Source: Ruminococcus flavefaciens
Lineage (GTDB): Bacteria > Bacillota > Clostridia > Oscillospirales > Ruminococcaceae
Assembly (NCBI RefSeq): GCF_900108555.1
Contig: NZ_FNWV01000016.1
Coordinates: 1-42,807 of the forward strand
Direction of reading: 5' to 3'
DNA length: 42,807 nt
Of the stretch, positions 21,521-30,196 are shown one piece after another. Under the pieces are notes generated by a model, which saw only the letters and a list, made by a program, of their open reading frames with translations, made no database searches and had not been told where the DNA came from. The stretch's first letter is position 1, and every line of letters begins with the position of its first letter. The translations under genes and the position numbers were made by a program.

Positions 21521-24316
21521 TCAATTGATGCAAATAAGTGAGAAATCAGAAATACGATATATTCCGGTTCCCTTATCCAGTCCGATAAGGAACTTGACAT
21601 TGTCATCTGACTGAGTCATAGTTACTGTGTCAGTGATAGTCTGAACGTTAGGAGTGAACGTATGCTCATGGTAGGAATAGCTCTTATACTCTCCGTAGCC
21701 CTGCTGGAACATCGTATAAGTGTTTATGTTCTGTGAAGTACTGATCTTGTAAGTCATGCGGTAAGTCTTTCCTGCCTGAAGTGAAACTGTGCTGCTGCTT
21801 ACCTGCGCATACTGCCCTGTCTTTGATACATTGACAGTTATGCTTCCGTCATCATTGTACTCGATAGAGCCGACACCATCATTCATCCAGACGCTCCAGC
21901 CGAACTGATCTATCATATTCGGATCGTCCTGCCAGTTATCATTTATTCCATAGAGGAGATTGAGATGGTGTTCTGCATATTTCGCTCTGTTCTTGTAGAA
22001 ATTGCGGATCATTTTAATGCAACTGTCATAGTTTGAACTTATGCCAAATCTGCGGAAAGTATCATTAACAGCATCTTTTGTTGCGGCAGCATATGAGTCT
22101 ATCTTTGCTGATACCTTAGAATTATCGAAGTTATCATTCATTATCTCCTTGTATCGGCTATAAAACTGCTGCTTGAATTCGTTATTGTTCATCAGCTTGT
22201 TGAATAGTGAGGAAATACTGGTGATTTTTCCTGATTTGTCCATATTCTTGAAGCAGTCACGGCGGAATGAGCACTGTCCGTCATAGCCTGAAGAATACTC
22301 CGTATCAAATAGCAGGAAACGCCATTTACCATCCATATATGGATTTGAGCTATCGTTCTCGTCTGAACGCCATATCATCCAGTTATTGCTATTAATAATG
22401 CAGTCCCAGTTTGCGATATAGTTTTCAAAAGCGATAAAGTCGATCAAGCCGTTAATATCCAGAGTATCGCATACCCTTTTATAATTTGAAGGATCTGACA
22501 TATTTGCGGACATAGCCCAGTTCCAGAACTGCTTGAAATCCTGATATGCCGAATCAAGTCCCGAATACTCGTAACCATTCTTTACAGTAGTTATACGGTC
22601 GGAATCCACATGATAATGTGATTCAAGATAGTTCTCGTCAAGCTTTTCCTGCATTGAATAGGTACCCCAGAATTCTCCATCTAGGAAGACAATATAATCC
22701 TGCTTTGCCTGTTTACCGAGTGATAGTCCTTCTGCGAGGGACTGGTTCAGGTCATCACGGAAACGGCAGTTATCATAAGCATTTCCGCCATTTCGGATAG
22801 TTACCTTTTTATATTCCTTGATCTTTGCGCCGTCAATATCTGTGGCACCGCCCTCGAAGAAATCATACTGCATTTTATTTGCACCGTAGTCACGGCGTGC
22901 ATAGAACGTCATGCTCTTTTGAGGGAATGCGGCAGACCAGTTTCCAGCTATGCGGACTCCAACATCTTCTGTAAACTTGAGCTTACCCTGTTCAAATACT
23001 TGTATATTGCAGGGGCGCTCCCATTCCTTGCCCTCCGAGTTGTAATTCGTCGGATTTTCGTTGCTTCCCACATCAAGATTGGGATCAAAGCTGCCACTGT
23101 TCTTCCAGCGGTAATACTGATCACCGATCATATATATACCTTTTTCCTTATCAAAGAAATTACTGCTGTCAGTGGAGATTGAAAGCACTTTCATATCATT
23201 GTAATATGAGGCGTTTTTTCCGACAAAGTAACTGTTTGTTGCTACGTCGCTGTAAAGTCCGTTGCTGTCCCTGCATACCGCTCTAACTACCATGCCCTTA
23301 TCCACTGCGAAATTCGGAGGCTCATAGCCTCTGAGAGAAATATCACGGATAGAAGCGAGCTGATTGGTATCATTGGTGTTATTGCGTATGCTGATACTTC
23401 CCTGATACTGTTTTGCTGAACCCGAGGTGCGCGGATCCGAACCGTCAAGTGTATAAAGCACAGTGGAGCCGCTGCTGCCTGAAATAGCAAGATCGAATGT
23501 AGAATCATAGAAGCCTCCTTCTGATGAGAATACAGGCTTTTCAACACGGTATACCACTTCAGCTGAGCTGTTAGAAGCTCCGGGTGTGGGCTTCAGTAAT
23601 GCCAGACTGTCAGAGCCGTCGGGGGTTCTTCCGAAGGTAACATCAGTATCAAGCTCAGGGAGCTCAAGCTTGTCAAGCTCCGTACCGTCAGGTGAAGTCA
23701 GGTATATGGTTTCTCCTGTTGCGCTAATTTTAAAAGCAGCATGAAGCTCACCTGTTGCTGAGTCGGTATCATCACAGAAAATGATGATATATTTACCGAC
23801 GCCAAGCGTCGTTCCCTGTGGAAATGTGAACTTGTAACGGTTTTTGTCACCGTCTGAAACTCCGATTCCGCTGAGATCACAGACATTGTCACCCGCATTA
23901 TACAATTCGATCCAGTCGGGTGATGTTCCATCAGCTGCCTTTATTGATTTTTTGTTTGTAGAGCATACTTCGTTGATATATAGTTCCGATATACCGCTCT
24001 GCTGATGGGATACGACCTTTTTTCTCATCTGACACAGGTCAAAAACATCCCATACACCATCATTATTAAGATCATACTGTTTTCCGTCAAGGTTTTCATC
24101 AGTATTTTTTCCGAGCAAATAATTCTGAAAATTCTTCAGATCCTGTTCACGGAATATCTGACAGTTATCTGCCGCCGCAGCTGTCAGTGTGAATTTGTCT
24201 GCTCCTCTGTGAGAAGCATATTTTGTGCCGTCATGAACAGCAGTTCCCTGATACGGAACGGCAGATGCCGTCAGAAAGAGAGCTATCAGACCGGACAACA
24301 GCTTATTATGCTTCAT
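21521..24316 (-). CDS. Secreted CotH-kinase protein with dockerin, lamin-tail and CBM-like domains
   Basis: The protein has 931 residues and AGGAGGTGG before ATG 24316. A signal peptide is followed by a half-dockerin (58-102, loop DLNNDGVWDVFDLC), a lamin-tail domain (about 110-250, INEVCSTN... WIELYNAGD), a chitobiase/hexosaminidase C-terminal-like domain (about 258-310, VLYTLDGSDPRTSG), a CotH-kinase domain (about 375-720, WGTYSMQEKLDENYL and LFDTEYSSG) and a C-terminal carbohydrate-binding-like domain (about 790-931). CotH kinases phosphorylate proteins in spore coats; secreted ones with dockerins occur in cellulosomal ruminococci, with unknown role. It is monocistronic with its own promoter and terminator. 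Confidence 0.9.
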   Translation of the reverse strand: MKHNKLLSGLIALFLTASAVPYQGTAVHDGTKYASHRGADKFTLTAAAADNCQIFREQDLKNFQNYLLGKNTDENLDGKQYDLNNDGVWDVFDLCQMRKKVVSHQQSGISELYINEVCSTNKKSIKAADGTSPDWIELYNAGDNVCDLSGIGVSDGDKNRYKFTFPQGTTLGVGKYIIIFCDDTDSATGELHAAFKISATGETIYLTSPDGTELDKLELPELDTDVTFGRTPDGSDSLALLKPTPGASNSSAEVVYRVEKPVFSSEGGFYDSTFDLAISGSSGSTVLYTLDGSDPRTSGSAKQYQGSISIRNNTNDTNQLASIRDISLRGYEPPNFAVDKGMVVRAVCRDSNGLYSDVATNSYFVGKNASYYNDMKVLSISTDSSNFFDKEKGIYMIGDQYYRWKNSGSFDPNLDVGSNENPTNYNSEGKEWERPCNIQVFEQGKLKFTEDVGVRIAGNWSAAFPQKSMTFYARRDYGANKMQYDFFEGGATDIDGAKIKEYKKVTIRNGGNAYDNCRFRDDLNQSLAEGLSLGKQAKQDYIVFLDGEFWGTYSMQEKLDENYLESHYHVDSDRITTVKNGYEYSGLDSAYQDFKQFWNWAMSANMSDPSNYKRVCDTLDINGLIDFIAFENYIANWDCIINSNNWMIWRSDENDSSNPYMDGKWRFLLFDTEYSSGYDGQCSFRRDCFKNMDKSGKITSISSLFNKLMNNNEFKQQFYSRYKEIMNDNFDNSKVSAKIDSYAAATKDAVNDTFRRFGISSNYDSCIKMIRNFYKNRAKYAEHHLNLLYGINDNWQDDPNMIDQFGWSVWMNDGVGSIEYNDDGSITVNVSKTGQYAQVSSSTVSLQAGKTYRMTYKISTSQNINTYTMFQQGYGEYKSYSYHEHTFTPNVQTITDTVTMTQSDDNVKFLIGLDKGTGIYRISDFSLICIN

Positions 24317-24371
24317 GGGTTTCCACCTCCTGAAAAATTATGTATTACATTTCGTGCATGATTACACCGTA

Positions 24372-24400
24372 ATTATATGGTATTTTACGCTGTATGTCAA
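24372..24400 (-). promoter_or_regulatory. Promoter of the CotH gene
   Basis: On the minus strand TTGACA (24400-24395), 17 bases and TATAAT (24377-24372), both consensus, about 55 bases before ATG 24316. Confidence 0.92.
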
Positions 24401-24651
24401 GAGACTTTATAGTGCATTTTGTGCTGAATAAAAAACATAATGTGCAAATATACAAAGGCGTATAAAGCAAACAGATATTATTTATTATGCTTTATACTAA
24501 GAAGTCTTCGTTTTAGTATCCGTATGCATAAAAAATCTTATTGAGGCATATCCACATGAGAAGTGAAGCGCAAATGGCGATACATTGCAATGGGATTTGA
24601 TTTGCAAAAGGTTTACAGATTGACTTTTCGGGGCTTTTTGATATAATAAAA

Positions 24652-25077
24652 ATGGAGTCAGTAATTACAGGCGTCTTCATTTTTATTATAGTATTTAAGC
24701 AAAATATGCAGGAAATATCAATATTTCAATAATTGAAAGAGAGCAGCTAGAACAGAAATGGTTTCCATTCAGAATAATTCTATTCCACTCATTTATTCCA
24801 CACGAAAAGTATAAAAGGCTATAAATAGGCGAAAATAGCCATTTAAAAATATTCGAATCCCTCTCTGTCCGTTCTTTTAAAGAAGCCTGTATTTCGAGAA
24901 AAGCACCGAAATACAGACTTTTCTCATGCCTGTAGAAAGCTATTTGAACTGCATTTTTGCAGTTGCGTGTGAAGAAAAAACAGGCAAAATTCACACGAAT
25001 TCACACGAAATTCACACGAAGAAAAGGCGATATAATGTTATGAAAGAAGCCAGCTCCCACAAGGGAGCTGGCTTTCG
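24652..25077 (+). repeat. Dispersed repeat family, copy B (longest)
   Basis: It starts TGGAGTCAGTAATT like the copy at 39067 and shares TTATTATAGTATTTAAGCAA, AGAATAATTCTATTCCA and AGGCTATAAATAG with it. With the copy near 3.95 kb it shares ATATTCGAATC and the GCCTGTATTTCG hairpin. It ends with three TTCACACGAA direct repeats (25.0 kb), GAAAAGGCGATATAATGTTATG and a GCCAGCTCCC/GGGAGCTGGC hairpin. The rest of the 900-base gap (24400-24650) shows no gene. Confidence 0.8.
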
Positions 25078-25145
25078 TTTAATAAATCAACTACCTCCGC
25101 ATAGAAATCAGGTGTAATGATCAGCATTGAAAAGTGATTAAATAC

Positions 25146-25184
25146 GAGAATCCCCGTATCATGTGATGCGGGACTCTCCCTTTT
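25146..25184. terminator. Terminator-like hairpin in the tail of repeat B
   Basis: GAGAATCCCCGTATCA/TGATGCGGGACTCTC followed by CCTTTT. A similar but weaker CCCCGCATCAC/TGGTGCTGGG structure follows the related sequence near 36.95 kb. Confidence 0.7.
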
Positions 25185-25191
25185 CTGCTGG

Positions 25192-25220
25192 TTGACCTTT
25201 CTCCGGTGGTATGTTATAAT
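25192..25220 (+). promoter_or_regulatory. Promoter of the truncated tetR gene
   Basis: TTGACC (25192-25197), 17 bases and TATAAT (25215-25220), 28 bases before ATG 25249. It would also drive the hsdS fragment and the genes behind it. Confidence 0.85.
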
Positions 25221-25248
25221 GGTAAAAACAAATGACCGAGGTGTTACC

Positions 25249-25575
25249 ATGAAACGCAAAACAGCCAAAGAAATACTCGCCGAATCATTCCGCGAGCTTG
25301 CCGGGACAGTTCCGATAGACAAGATAACCATTAAGGATATTGTGTATAACTGTGATTATTCTCCTGCAACATTTTACCGTCACTTCAAGGACAAGTATGA
25401 TCTGATCGCCTATGACTATGTTCAGCGCACCTCGGAAATCATAGTAAAGTTCGGCACAGAAGGATATGAGTGGAAACAAATCGTGACCGACTGTATGCGT
25501 TTTTTTGATGAAAACAGAAAGTACATGAAAAATCTCCTTCTGCATACAAGCGGTATGGATTCATTTGTGCGGTAG
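25249..25575 (+). pseudogene. TetR/AcrR regulator truncated after 108 residues
   Basis: ATG 25249 has GAGGTG upstream. The N-terminal HTH is complete (AKEILAESFRELAGT, then ITIKDIVYNCDYSPATFYRHF), and the beginning of the ligand domain is present, ending at HTSGMDSFVR. Members of this group are about 180-190 residues, so about 75 are missing. Sequence of an hsdS gene begins at the break. The protein could still bind DNA but would lack the dimer/ligand half. Confidence 0.85.
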
Positions 25576-26039
25576 GCGAGTGCATAACACTTCAATCAGG
25601 ACAGGATTTCAAACCTTCTGATTATAATGCTGATAACATTGGCACTCCGTATCTGACAGGTGCAAGCAATATCGCTGAAAATGGAGATTTAATTATCAAT
25701 AGATGGACCGAAAAGCCAACTTGTATCGCAAATACAGATGATGTTCTGATTGTATGCAAAGGCTCTGGATATGGAAAAATAACTATCTGCACTATTGATT
25801 ATGCTCATATAGCAAGGCAGTTTATGGCTGTAAAAAAGAGTGAATTCATAGATACGAAGTTTATGAAACTATTTCTTGTATCAAAGCTATCTGTTATTAA
25901 GAATAACGGGCAAGGGCTTATACCAGGAATAGACAGACCGTCAGTATTGAATTTACCGTTCCCACTCCCACCCCTCGCCGAGCAGAAACGCATTGCTGAT
26001 GTGCTGGAGAGGGCGTTGGGGGCTATAGATAAGGGTTAA
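25566..26039 (+). pseudogene. hsdS: 3' fragment of a type I restriction specificity subunit (hsdS)
   Basis: The open frame, which overlaps the tetR stop in another phase, reads CITLQSGQDFKPSDYN... and ends in LPFPLPPLAEQKRIADVLER, the conserved C-terminal motif of HsdS. About 155 residues remain: one target-recognition half-domain and the start of the final helix. HsdS directs type I restriction-modification complexes to DNA. The first target-recognition domain and central helices are lost, and no hsdM or hsdR lies in the window. The joint lies in the codons of SGMDSFVR of tetR, a deletion or insertion junction. Confidence 0.85.
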
Positions 26040-26048
26040 GGAGGATTT

Positions 26049-27251
26049 ATGAGACATTATTCAGCTAAAAAAATACTTGAATTGCCACGTTTATCACATT
26101 TATTATATGATGCTCAGGATAACTTCACGCCTGAAAAGCTTATTACAGACTTAGGTTTGTATGAAGGAGTATTGATTGATACATCAAATATCTCATGGAA
26201 GACATCATTTAGGCATTCTCCTCCACTGGGAAAAGATCTTACTATTGTAACTAACGTATATGTTAGTGAAGAGGTTAAGGCTTTGCATAGATTCCTTTTC
26301 TTAAAAGAGAATATCATGCTTCCATGTGCTGAATGCAAAAGAGTCCAAGTATTTTCGCCAATGATTACTATTAATCCTCAACAGTTGGATACTATTACTC
26401 TCAAAGACAATTATGAAGTGCCATATAATAAAACAGTTATTGTACCTATTGATCAAGGAATGTATCCAGCAGGAACTTCAACAACACGAAACATATTTGA
26501 TCCATTGAGGGCATTATATTGTTCTGGAAAAGATGAAATGGATTTAATCGGGAATCAACAAGTAAATGAGGAAGATATAGACACTAATCAAGCTGCTTTG
26601 TCTTGTGTTGAGGGAATAAGCCAATATTTCAGCGAATTAAGACGTGATTTTGTCTGTTCGTTAGATAAAAGCCATCACGTCACTGCATATTACATTATTC
26701 ACAAAGCTACAGCTGTTTGCAAGGATAAGCGCGAATCTGATGAATACGAAAAATTGAAGTATTGTCTTGTTCTTGAAAAGGTTGGTCAGGAACCGTCCAT
26801 GGCTGATCTTCAGATGTTTGATATTGAAAAGTACAATAAAGTATTGTCCAGTGACAGTTTCAGAGACTTTTCAATGGCTTTAGGTTTGCATGCTTCAGGA
26901 GTAGGTTGCGGCTCTCTTTTATATCTCCGACGCATATATGAAACGCTTATAAAAAATGCTCAGGATAAGTGCTCTAAGCTGCCAGAATGGGACGAAGAGG
27001 AGTATAACAAAAGGCGGTTTAATGAGAAAATAGAATACTTAGAATCGCTTGGAGAAAAAATTATTCCTGACGACTTATCAGGTGTCAAAGACAAGATTTA
27101 TGGTTGGCTTAGTAAAGGCGTCCATGAATTGTCAGAGCAAGCTTCAAAAGAACTGTTCCCATCTCTTAAATACTCTATTGAGCTTATCCTTGATGAACAG
27201 ATAGCTCAGAAGGAAAAGGAAGATAAACTGAAGGAATTAAAAAAACGCTGA
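26049..27251 (+). CDS. Unidentified protein with zinc-ribbon and HEPN/DUF4145-like C-terminus
   Basis: The protein has 400 residues and AAGGAGG before ATG 26049, 9 bases after the hsdS fragment. I do not recognise the whole protein. C93-x-x-C96 (LPCAEC) and C203...H209 (FVCSLDKSHH) could bind zinc. The C-terminal region (about 285-395) has LLYLRRIYETLIKNAQ and the motif YGWLSKGVHELSE (351-363), which resembles DUF4145/HEPN-type domains of defence-island proteins. It ends in a charged coiled coil. AT-rich codon use and the position directly behind hsdS suggest cargo of a restriction locus. Confidence 0.6.
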   Translation: MRHYSAKKILELPRLSHLLYDAQDNFTPEKLITDLGLYEGVLIDTSNISWKTSFRHSPPLGKDLTIVTNVYVSEEVKALHRFLFLKENIMLPCAECKRVQVFSPMITINPQQLDTITLKDNYEVPYNKTVIVPIDQGMYPAGTSTTRNIFDPLRALYCSGKDEMDLIGNQQVNEEDIDTNQAALSCVEGISQYFSELRRDFVCSLDKSHHVTAYYIIHKATAVCKDKRESDEYEKLKYCLVLEKVGQEPSMADLQMFDIEKYNKVLSSDSFRDFSMALGLHASGVGCGSLLYLRRIYETLIKNAQDKCSKLPEWDEEEYNKRRFNEKIEYLESLGEKIIPDDLSGVKDKIYGWLSKGVHELSEQASKELFPSLKYSIELILDEQIAQKEKEDKLKELKKR

Positions 27252-27300
27252 ATAAGTAAAAATATGCCTTTGGTAATACCGTAATCTGTGAGGTCTATGT

Positions 27301-28506
27301 ATGCTGGCTAAAAAGGATGTTGAATTAAAATGCCTGAATACCGCTATTGAAAACTGTCTCTCTCAAAAGGGTGACAGCAAACGTATCGGCAAGCTGATGT
27401 CAGGCATAGACGTTGATCGTGAATCTGATGAACGTCCTGACTTCATACGCTATGTAGCTCCTGCCAATAAGAACGATAGAGGTATAGTAGTAGGTATCGA
27501 GCATTTCATGGTTGACCACCTCTCTAAGGAAAAGCAGAGTAAAAAGAAGACAAAGTACCAGTCTATGGGACGAATTCATCAGAGCAACACACTCGCATAC
27601 TTTAATAAATGGCAAGAGAAGGTGCTTAACTCAGAACATATTCCTGATGAAGCGATAACCGGCCTTTGCGATACATTAAGCGCCCACTTCAATAATTCTG
27701 CTTACGCTACCATCAAGACTTTCTATTATAGCTTCAAATCTGCTTTAGATACCCATATGGCAAGCATAGACGAATACAAAAGAGCTATCAAGGTTGAAGC
27801 TGATAAGAGAAATGCTGATAATAGGCTTATTATTCTTATAGAAGTGCATTCAGCATTTCAGAACCTTTTCTTTCATCACAATGGGAAGGTGCATTACGAA
27901 AATACACCTGTATTACTTGTTCTTGACGAGTTCATTCAACTCCTTGAAAAAGCAGACAAAAGAGTGGACTATTATGTTCTGACATTTGGAGATACGCTTG
28001 ATACCAGTACACGAATAGTTACTATCAATGCCAAAGATATTCGTGGTTCTCTTAAAAAGCAGCATATTCCTATATACCATTACTGTGGTGCCGATTTGTA
28101 TCTTCCCAAAGATTTGGCCTTTGTTAATGACTATAGCATGGAAATGAAGCATGAAGAACATGGTGAAGAAATAACTTTTCAAGCATTTCCTACAATGAGC
28201 ACAATGCGTCCGGAATACAAGTTGAAGTTCATATACAGCGCACTAAGAATGGTCTATTACTATTATGCGAAAAAAGAGCCTGTGGTATTGGATTTGGATG
28301 TTGAGAGAACACTTGAGATTTTATTTTCATATATCGTGAGTTGGCGCAAATGCAAAGATGATAATTGGAGTTATGAGCCAGTATGTTTGGTAACTCCTAC
28401 GGTAGATTATATTGAAAAAGCTTTTGATGCATTTGATAAAAGATGGAAAATTAGCGAAATCCTTAATCAAGACCTTGTATCTTTATTAGATTCATACGAT
28501 AAATAG
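27301..28506 (+). CDS. Unidentified protein, possible PD-(D/E)XK-type nuclease
   Basis: The protein has 401 residues; ATG 27301 with GTGAGGTC upstream. I do not recognise the family. The early segment ERPDFIRYV (44-52) and VVGIEHF (63-69) recall the PD...ExK/ExH core of restriction-like nucleases, followed by a lysine-rich stretch (76-85). That resemblance is weak and inferred. Later parts include VLLVLDEFIQLLEKADK and a C-terminal YIVSWRKCKDDNW. There is no Walker A. It is 49 bases after the 400-residue gene and probably in the same transcript, so the two may work together. Confidence 0.5.
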   Translation: MLAKKDVELKCLNTAIENCLSQKGDSKRIGKLMSGIDVDRESDERPDFIRYVAPANKNDRGIVVGIEHFMVDHLSKEKQSKKKTKYQSMGRIHQSNTLAYFNKWQEKVLNSEHIPDEAITGLCDTLSAHFNNSAYATIKTFYYSFKSALDTHMASIDEYKRAIKVEADKRNADNRLIILIEVHSAFQNLFFHHNGKVHYENTPVLLVLDEFIQLLEKADKRVDYYVLTFGDTLDTSTRIVTINAKDIRGSLKKQHIPIYHYCGADLYLPKDLAFVNDYSMEMKHEEHGEEITFQAFPTMSTMRPEYKLKFIYSALRMVYYYYAKKEPVVLDLDVERTLEILFSYIVSWRKCKDDNWSYEPVCLVTPTVDYIEKAFDAFDKRWKISEILNQDLVSLLDSYDK

Positions 28507-28611
28507 GACACGTTTTCACACTGGGAAGCGCGTCCTTTTGCTTTTCTCAACCAGTTAGTCACAGCAGCAGTTTCTTTCAGAATATTGGCATTTCCATTGA
28601 TAGTAAACAGC

Positions 28612-28678
28612 ATCAAACAGCCGATCTCCCCTTGAGGGGAGACCTTTTCATATATCAGTATAGATACAGCTGTTTGAT
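28612..28678. other. 10-bp inverted repeat enclosing a terminator hairpin
   Basis: The perfect arms ATCAAACAGC (28612-28621) and GCTGTTTGAT (28669-28678) enclose TCTCCCC-TTGA-GGGGAGA followed by CCTTTT (28625-28648). The inner hairpin is a good terminator for the rightward genes. The outer arms lie next to a relaxase gene and could be an element end or recognition site. Confidence 0.55.
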
Positions 28679-28736
28679 TTCTTATTCAGAATTGTCGTTA
28701 TAGGCTTTCTTGTTTTACTTCTATTCTACGTTGTTT

Positions 28737-29252
28737 TTACTTTGTGGGATCCTCATACTTGATTTCAGTCTTACAGAAGTTTCCGGTCAGGTTGTGAATG
28801 AATATTGCTAACTGTCCGAGTTCATAAATACCGCTGTGATAGAGCTTTCCGTTATAGATATCCACCGTGTTTACAACAAAATGAGCATGGTAGAGTGAAC
28901 CTCCCTGGTTTTCATAATGAACAGCTGTTATTACCTGATAGTTCTTTCTAAGGTGCTGTGCGATTATCTCTGTAAGATTGCAGGCTGTTATTGAGTCAAA
29001 CACCTTGTTTTTATCAAATGACACAACAAGGTGCATTACTGGATTATCGCCAGTTTTTCCGAAATACTCCTTCACTCCATACATCTGGGTGTATGTATAT
29101 TTCGGGTTGGTATCGCATACGCCATAGCCTTTGGTCAGTATAAGTTTTTCTCCAGGTTCAAGCTTATCCTTATACACGTAATTCACGCAATGTCTGAAGT
29201 AGCCTGCTCCATCGCCGTTATCTGTTATACGTTTCTGAGTTAATATGTCCAT
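28737..29252 (-). CDS. Small relaxase / mobilization nuclease
   Basis: The protein has 171 residues. The MobA/VirD2-type N-terminal domain is visible: VMHLVVSFD (H74) and VHYENQGGSLYHAHFVVNTVD with H112, H122 and H124, the metal-binding histidines, plus tyrosines near the N-terminus (GYFRHCVNYVY) that could be nucleophiles. Relaxases nick oriT and lead the strand into a recipient. It lacks the long C-terminal part found in most, so it is a minimal or truncated form. The start overlaps the end of the MobC-like gene by 13 bases, which supports real translation. Confidence 0.82.
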   Translation of the reverse strand: MDILTQKRITDNGDGAGYFRHCVNYVYKDKLEPGEKLILTKGYGVCDTNPKYTYTQMYGVKEYFGKTGDNPVMHLVVSFDKNKVFDSITACNLTEIIAQHLRKNYQVITAVHYENQGGSLYHAHFVVNTVDIYNGKLYHSGIYELGQLAIFIHNLTGNFCKTEIKYEDPTK

Positions 29253-29512
29253 AACTTATTACCTTCCTTTTCAAGTTCTTTTGCTTCCTGTTCGGAGTAT
29301 TTTTCCAATTTCTTCACAGCTTTGTTTGTAAAGTCCTGAACCGCTGCCATGAATGACGGTTTGTTGTCGCTTCCAGGATGTTTCAGCCTTTCGTTCATCA
29401 CGGCATTAGGTTTAATGCCACGATTCTTAGCCTCTTCTTCAATTTCATTTGACAAAGCTTCTGTCATAAGTACCGTTTTGCGTACGGTCTTTTTCTCTTC
29501 GGGTTTTCTCAT
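29240..29512 (-). CDS. MobC/RHH-like mobilization accessory protein
   Basis: The protein has 90 residues; ATG 29512 with AAAGGAAAT upstream. RKTVLMTEALSNEIEEEAKNRGIKPNAVMNERL has the pattern of a ribbon-helix-helix DNA-binding protein, followed by a charged C-terminal helix. Such proteins bind oriT beside relaxases. It overlaps the relaxase gene and has a TATACT -10 about 30 bases upstream (near 29.54 kb). Confidence 0.72.
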   Translation of the reverse strand: MRKPEEKKTVRKTVLMTEALSNEIEEEAKNRGIKPNAVMNERLKHPGSDNKPSFMAAVQDFTNKAVKKLEKYSEQEAKELEKEGNKLWTY

Positions 29513-29932
29513 ACGAAATTTCCTTTCAACTATAGTATAAATCTGGCGCGGATATTGCTATCTGACTTTAAACAACTCAGTGAAGTCCAAGAAGTATGCA
29601 GATCGAATGGACGGGTTGGTGGGTTGAATCGAAGGATCTTGTGACTTGTGACAGTTGCTTCAGTACTGTACTCATGACTTGAATCATCATATCTATCATA
29701 TCACATGTACCATATCAAGAGTTCTTCTGTTGATACTAGTTCCTTCGACCTGAACCTCTAAGACTACACTGAGAATACAGGTCGCTTCGCTCCAGATTAT
29801 CATATAGTAATACTTTTTTACAAAAAATATCATGAATCTATGTCGCCCGTAAGGGCGGTTCAATAGTCACTACATTGCTTCTGTTTTTTCATTCAGTTTC
29901 TTCTCATTAGTTGAGAACTATCAATCAGCCTC
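29513..29932. other. Non-coding region upstream of mob genes, oriT candidate
   Basis: This 420-base stretch has no convincing gene. It has several short hairpins, for example CGCCCGTAAGGGCG near 29.85 kb, and the usual place of an oriT upstream of mobC-relaxase. I could not match a known nick site. It holds the leftward -10 of the mob genes at its left end. Confidence 0.4.
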
Positions 29933-29961
29933 TTTACTTCAATGAAGGAACATGTTATAAT
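29933..29961 (+). promoter_or_regulatory. Promoter of the ImmA/IrrE gene with long leader
   Basis: TTTACT (29933-29938), 17 bases and TATAAT (29956-29961). Transcription would start near 29968, leaving a leader of about 230 bases before the start at 30197. Confidence 0.7.
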
Positions 29962-29977
29962 TTAAGTAAAAAATGAT

Positions 29978-30131
29978 GGTTACTCTCACTCTCTCAGCTT
30001 TGAAGAGAGTAACCACAAAAAACACATTTGGTGGTCCGATTACGCTTTTTGAAAATTTTGAAATCCAAAAATTCTCAAAAAGAGGCTGTTTTTGAGAAAA
30101 ATGCAATTTGAATTTTTAGAAAAAACGTAAT
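29978..30131 (+). ncRNA. Structured leader: three nested or adjacent stems
   Basis: GGTTACTCTC (29978-29987) pairs perfectly with GAGAGTAACC (30005-30014). ATTACG (30039-30044) pairs with CGTAAT (30126-30131) as the base of an imperfect AT-rich hairpin. Inside it TCTCAAAAA (30073-30081) pairs with TTTTTGAGA (30089-30097). It is probably a leader RNA or regulatory structure of the ImmA/IrrE gene. No known RNA family is recognised. Confidence 0.5.
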
Positions 30132-30196
30132 TGCTATGAAAAAATGTATTTTAGGGTTCGCTCGAGAGATAGCATATCAATCAAGGAGGCTTGACT

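Noticed and set aside
24990..25025. Direct repeats TTCACACGAA as a small CRISPR array
   Set aside because: The units are only about 10 bases and lie almost end to end without spacers; there are no cas genes.
25038..25331. Leftward 97-codon frame across repeat B tail and tetR
   Set aside because: It runs antisense through a terminator, a consensus promoter and the tetR start; it is probably a chance frame.
28508..28537. Weak hairpin AGGACACG/CGCGTCCT after the 401-residue gene
   Set aside because: The stem has a mismatch in eight pairs and a long loop; the better terminator is at 28625-28648.
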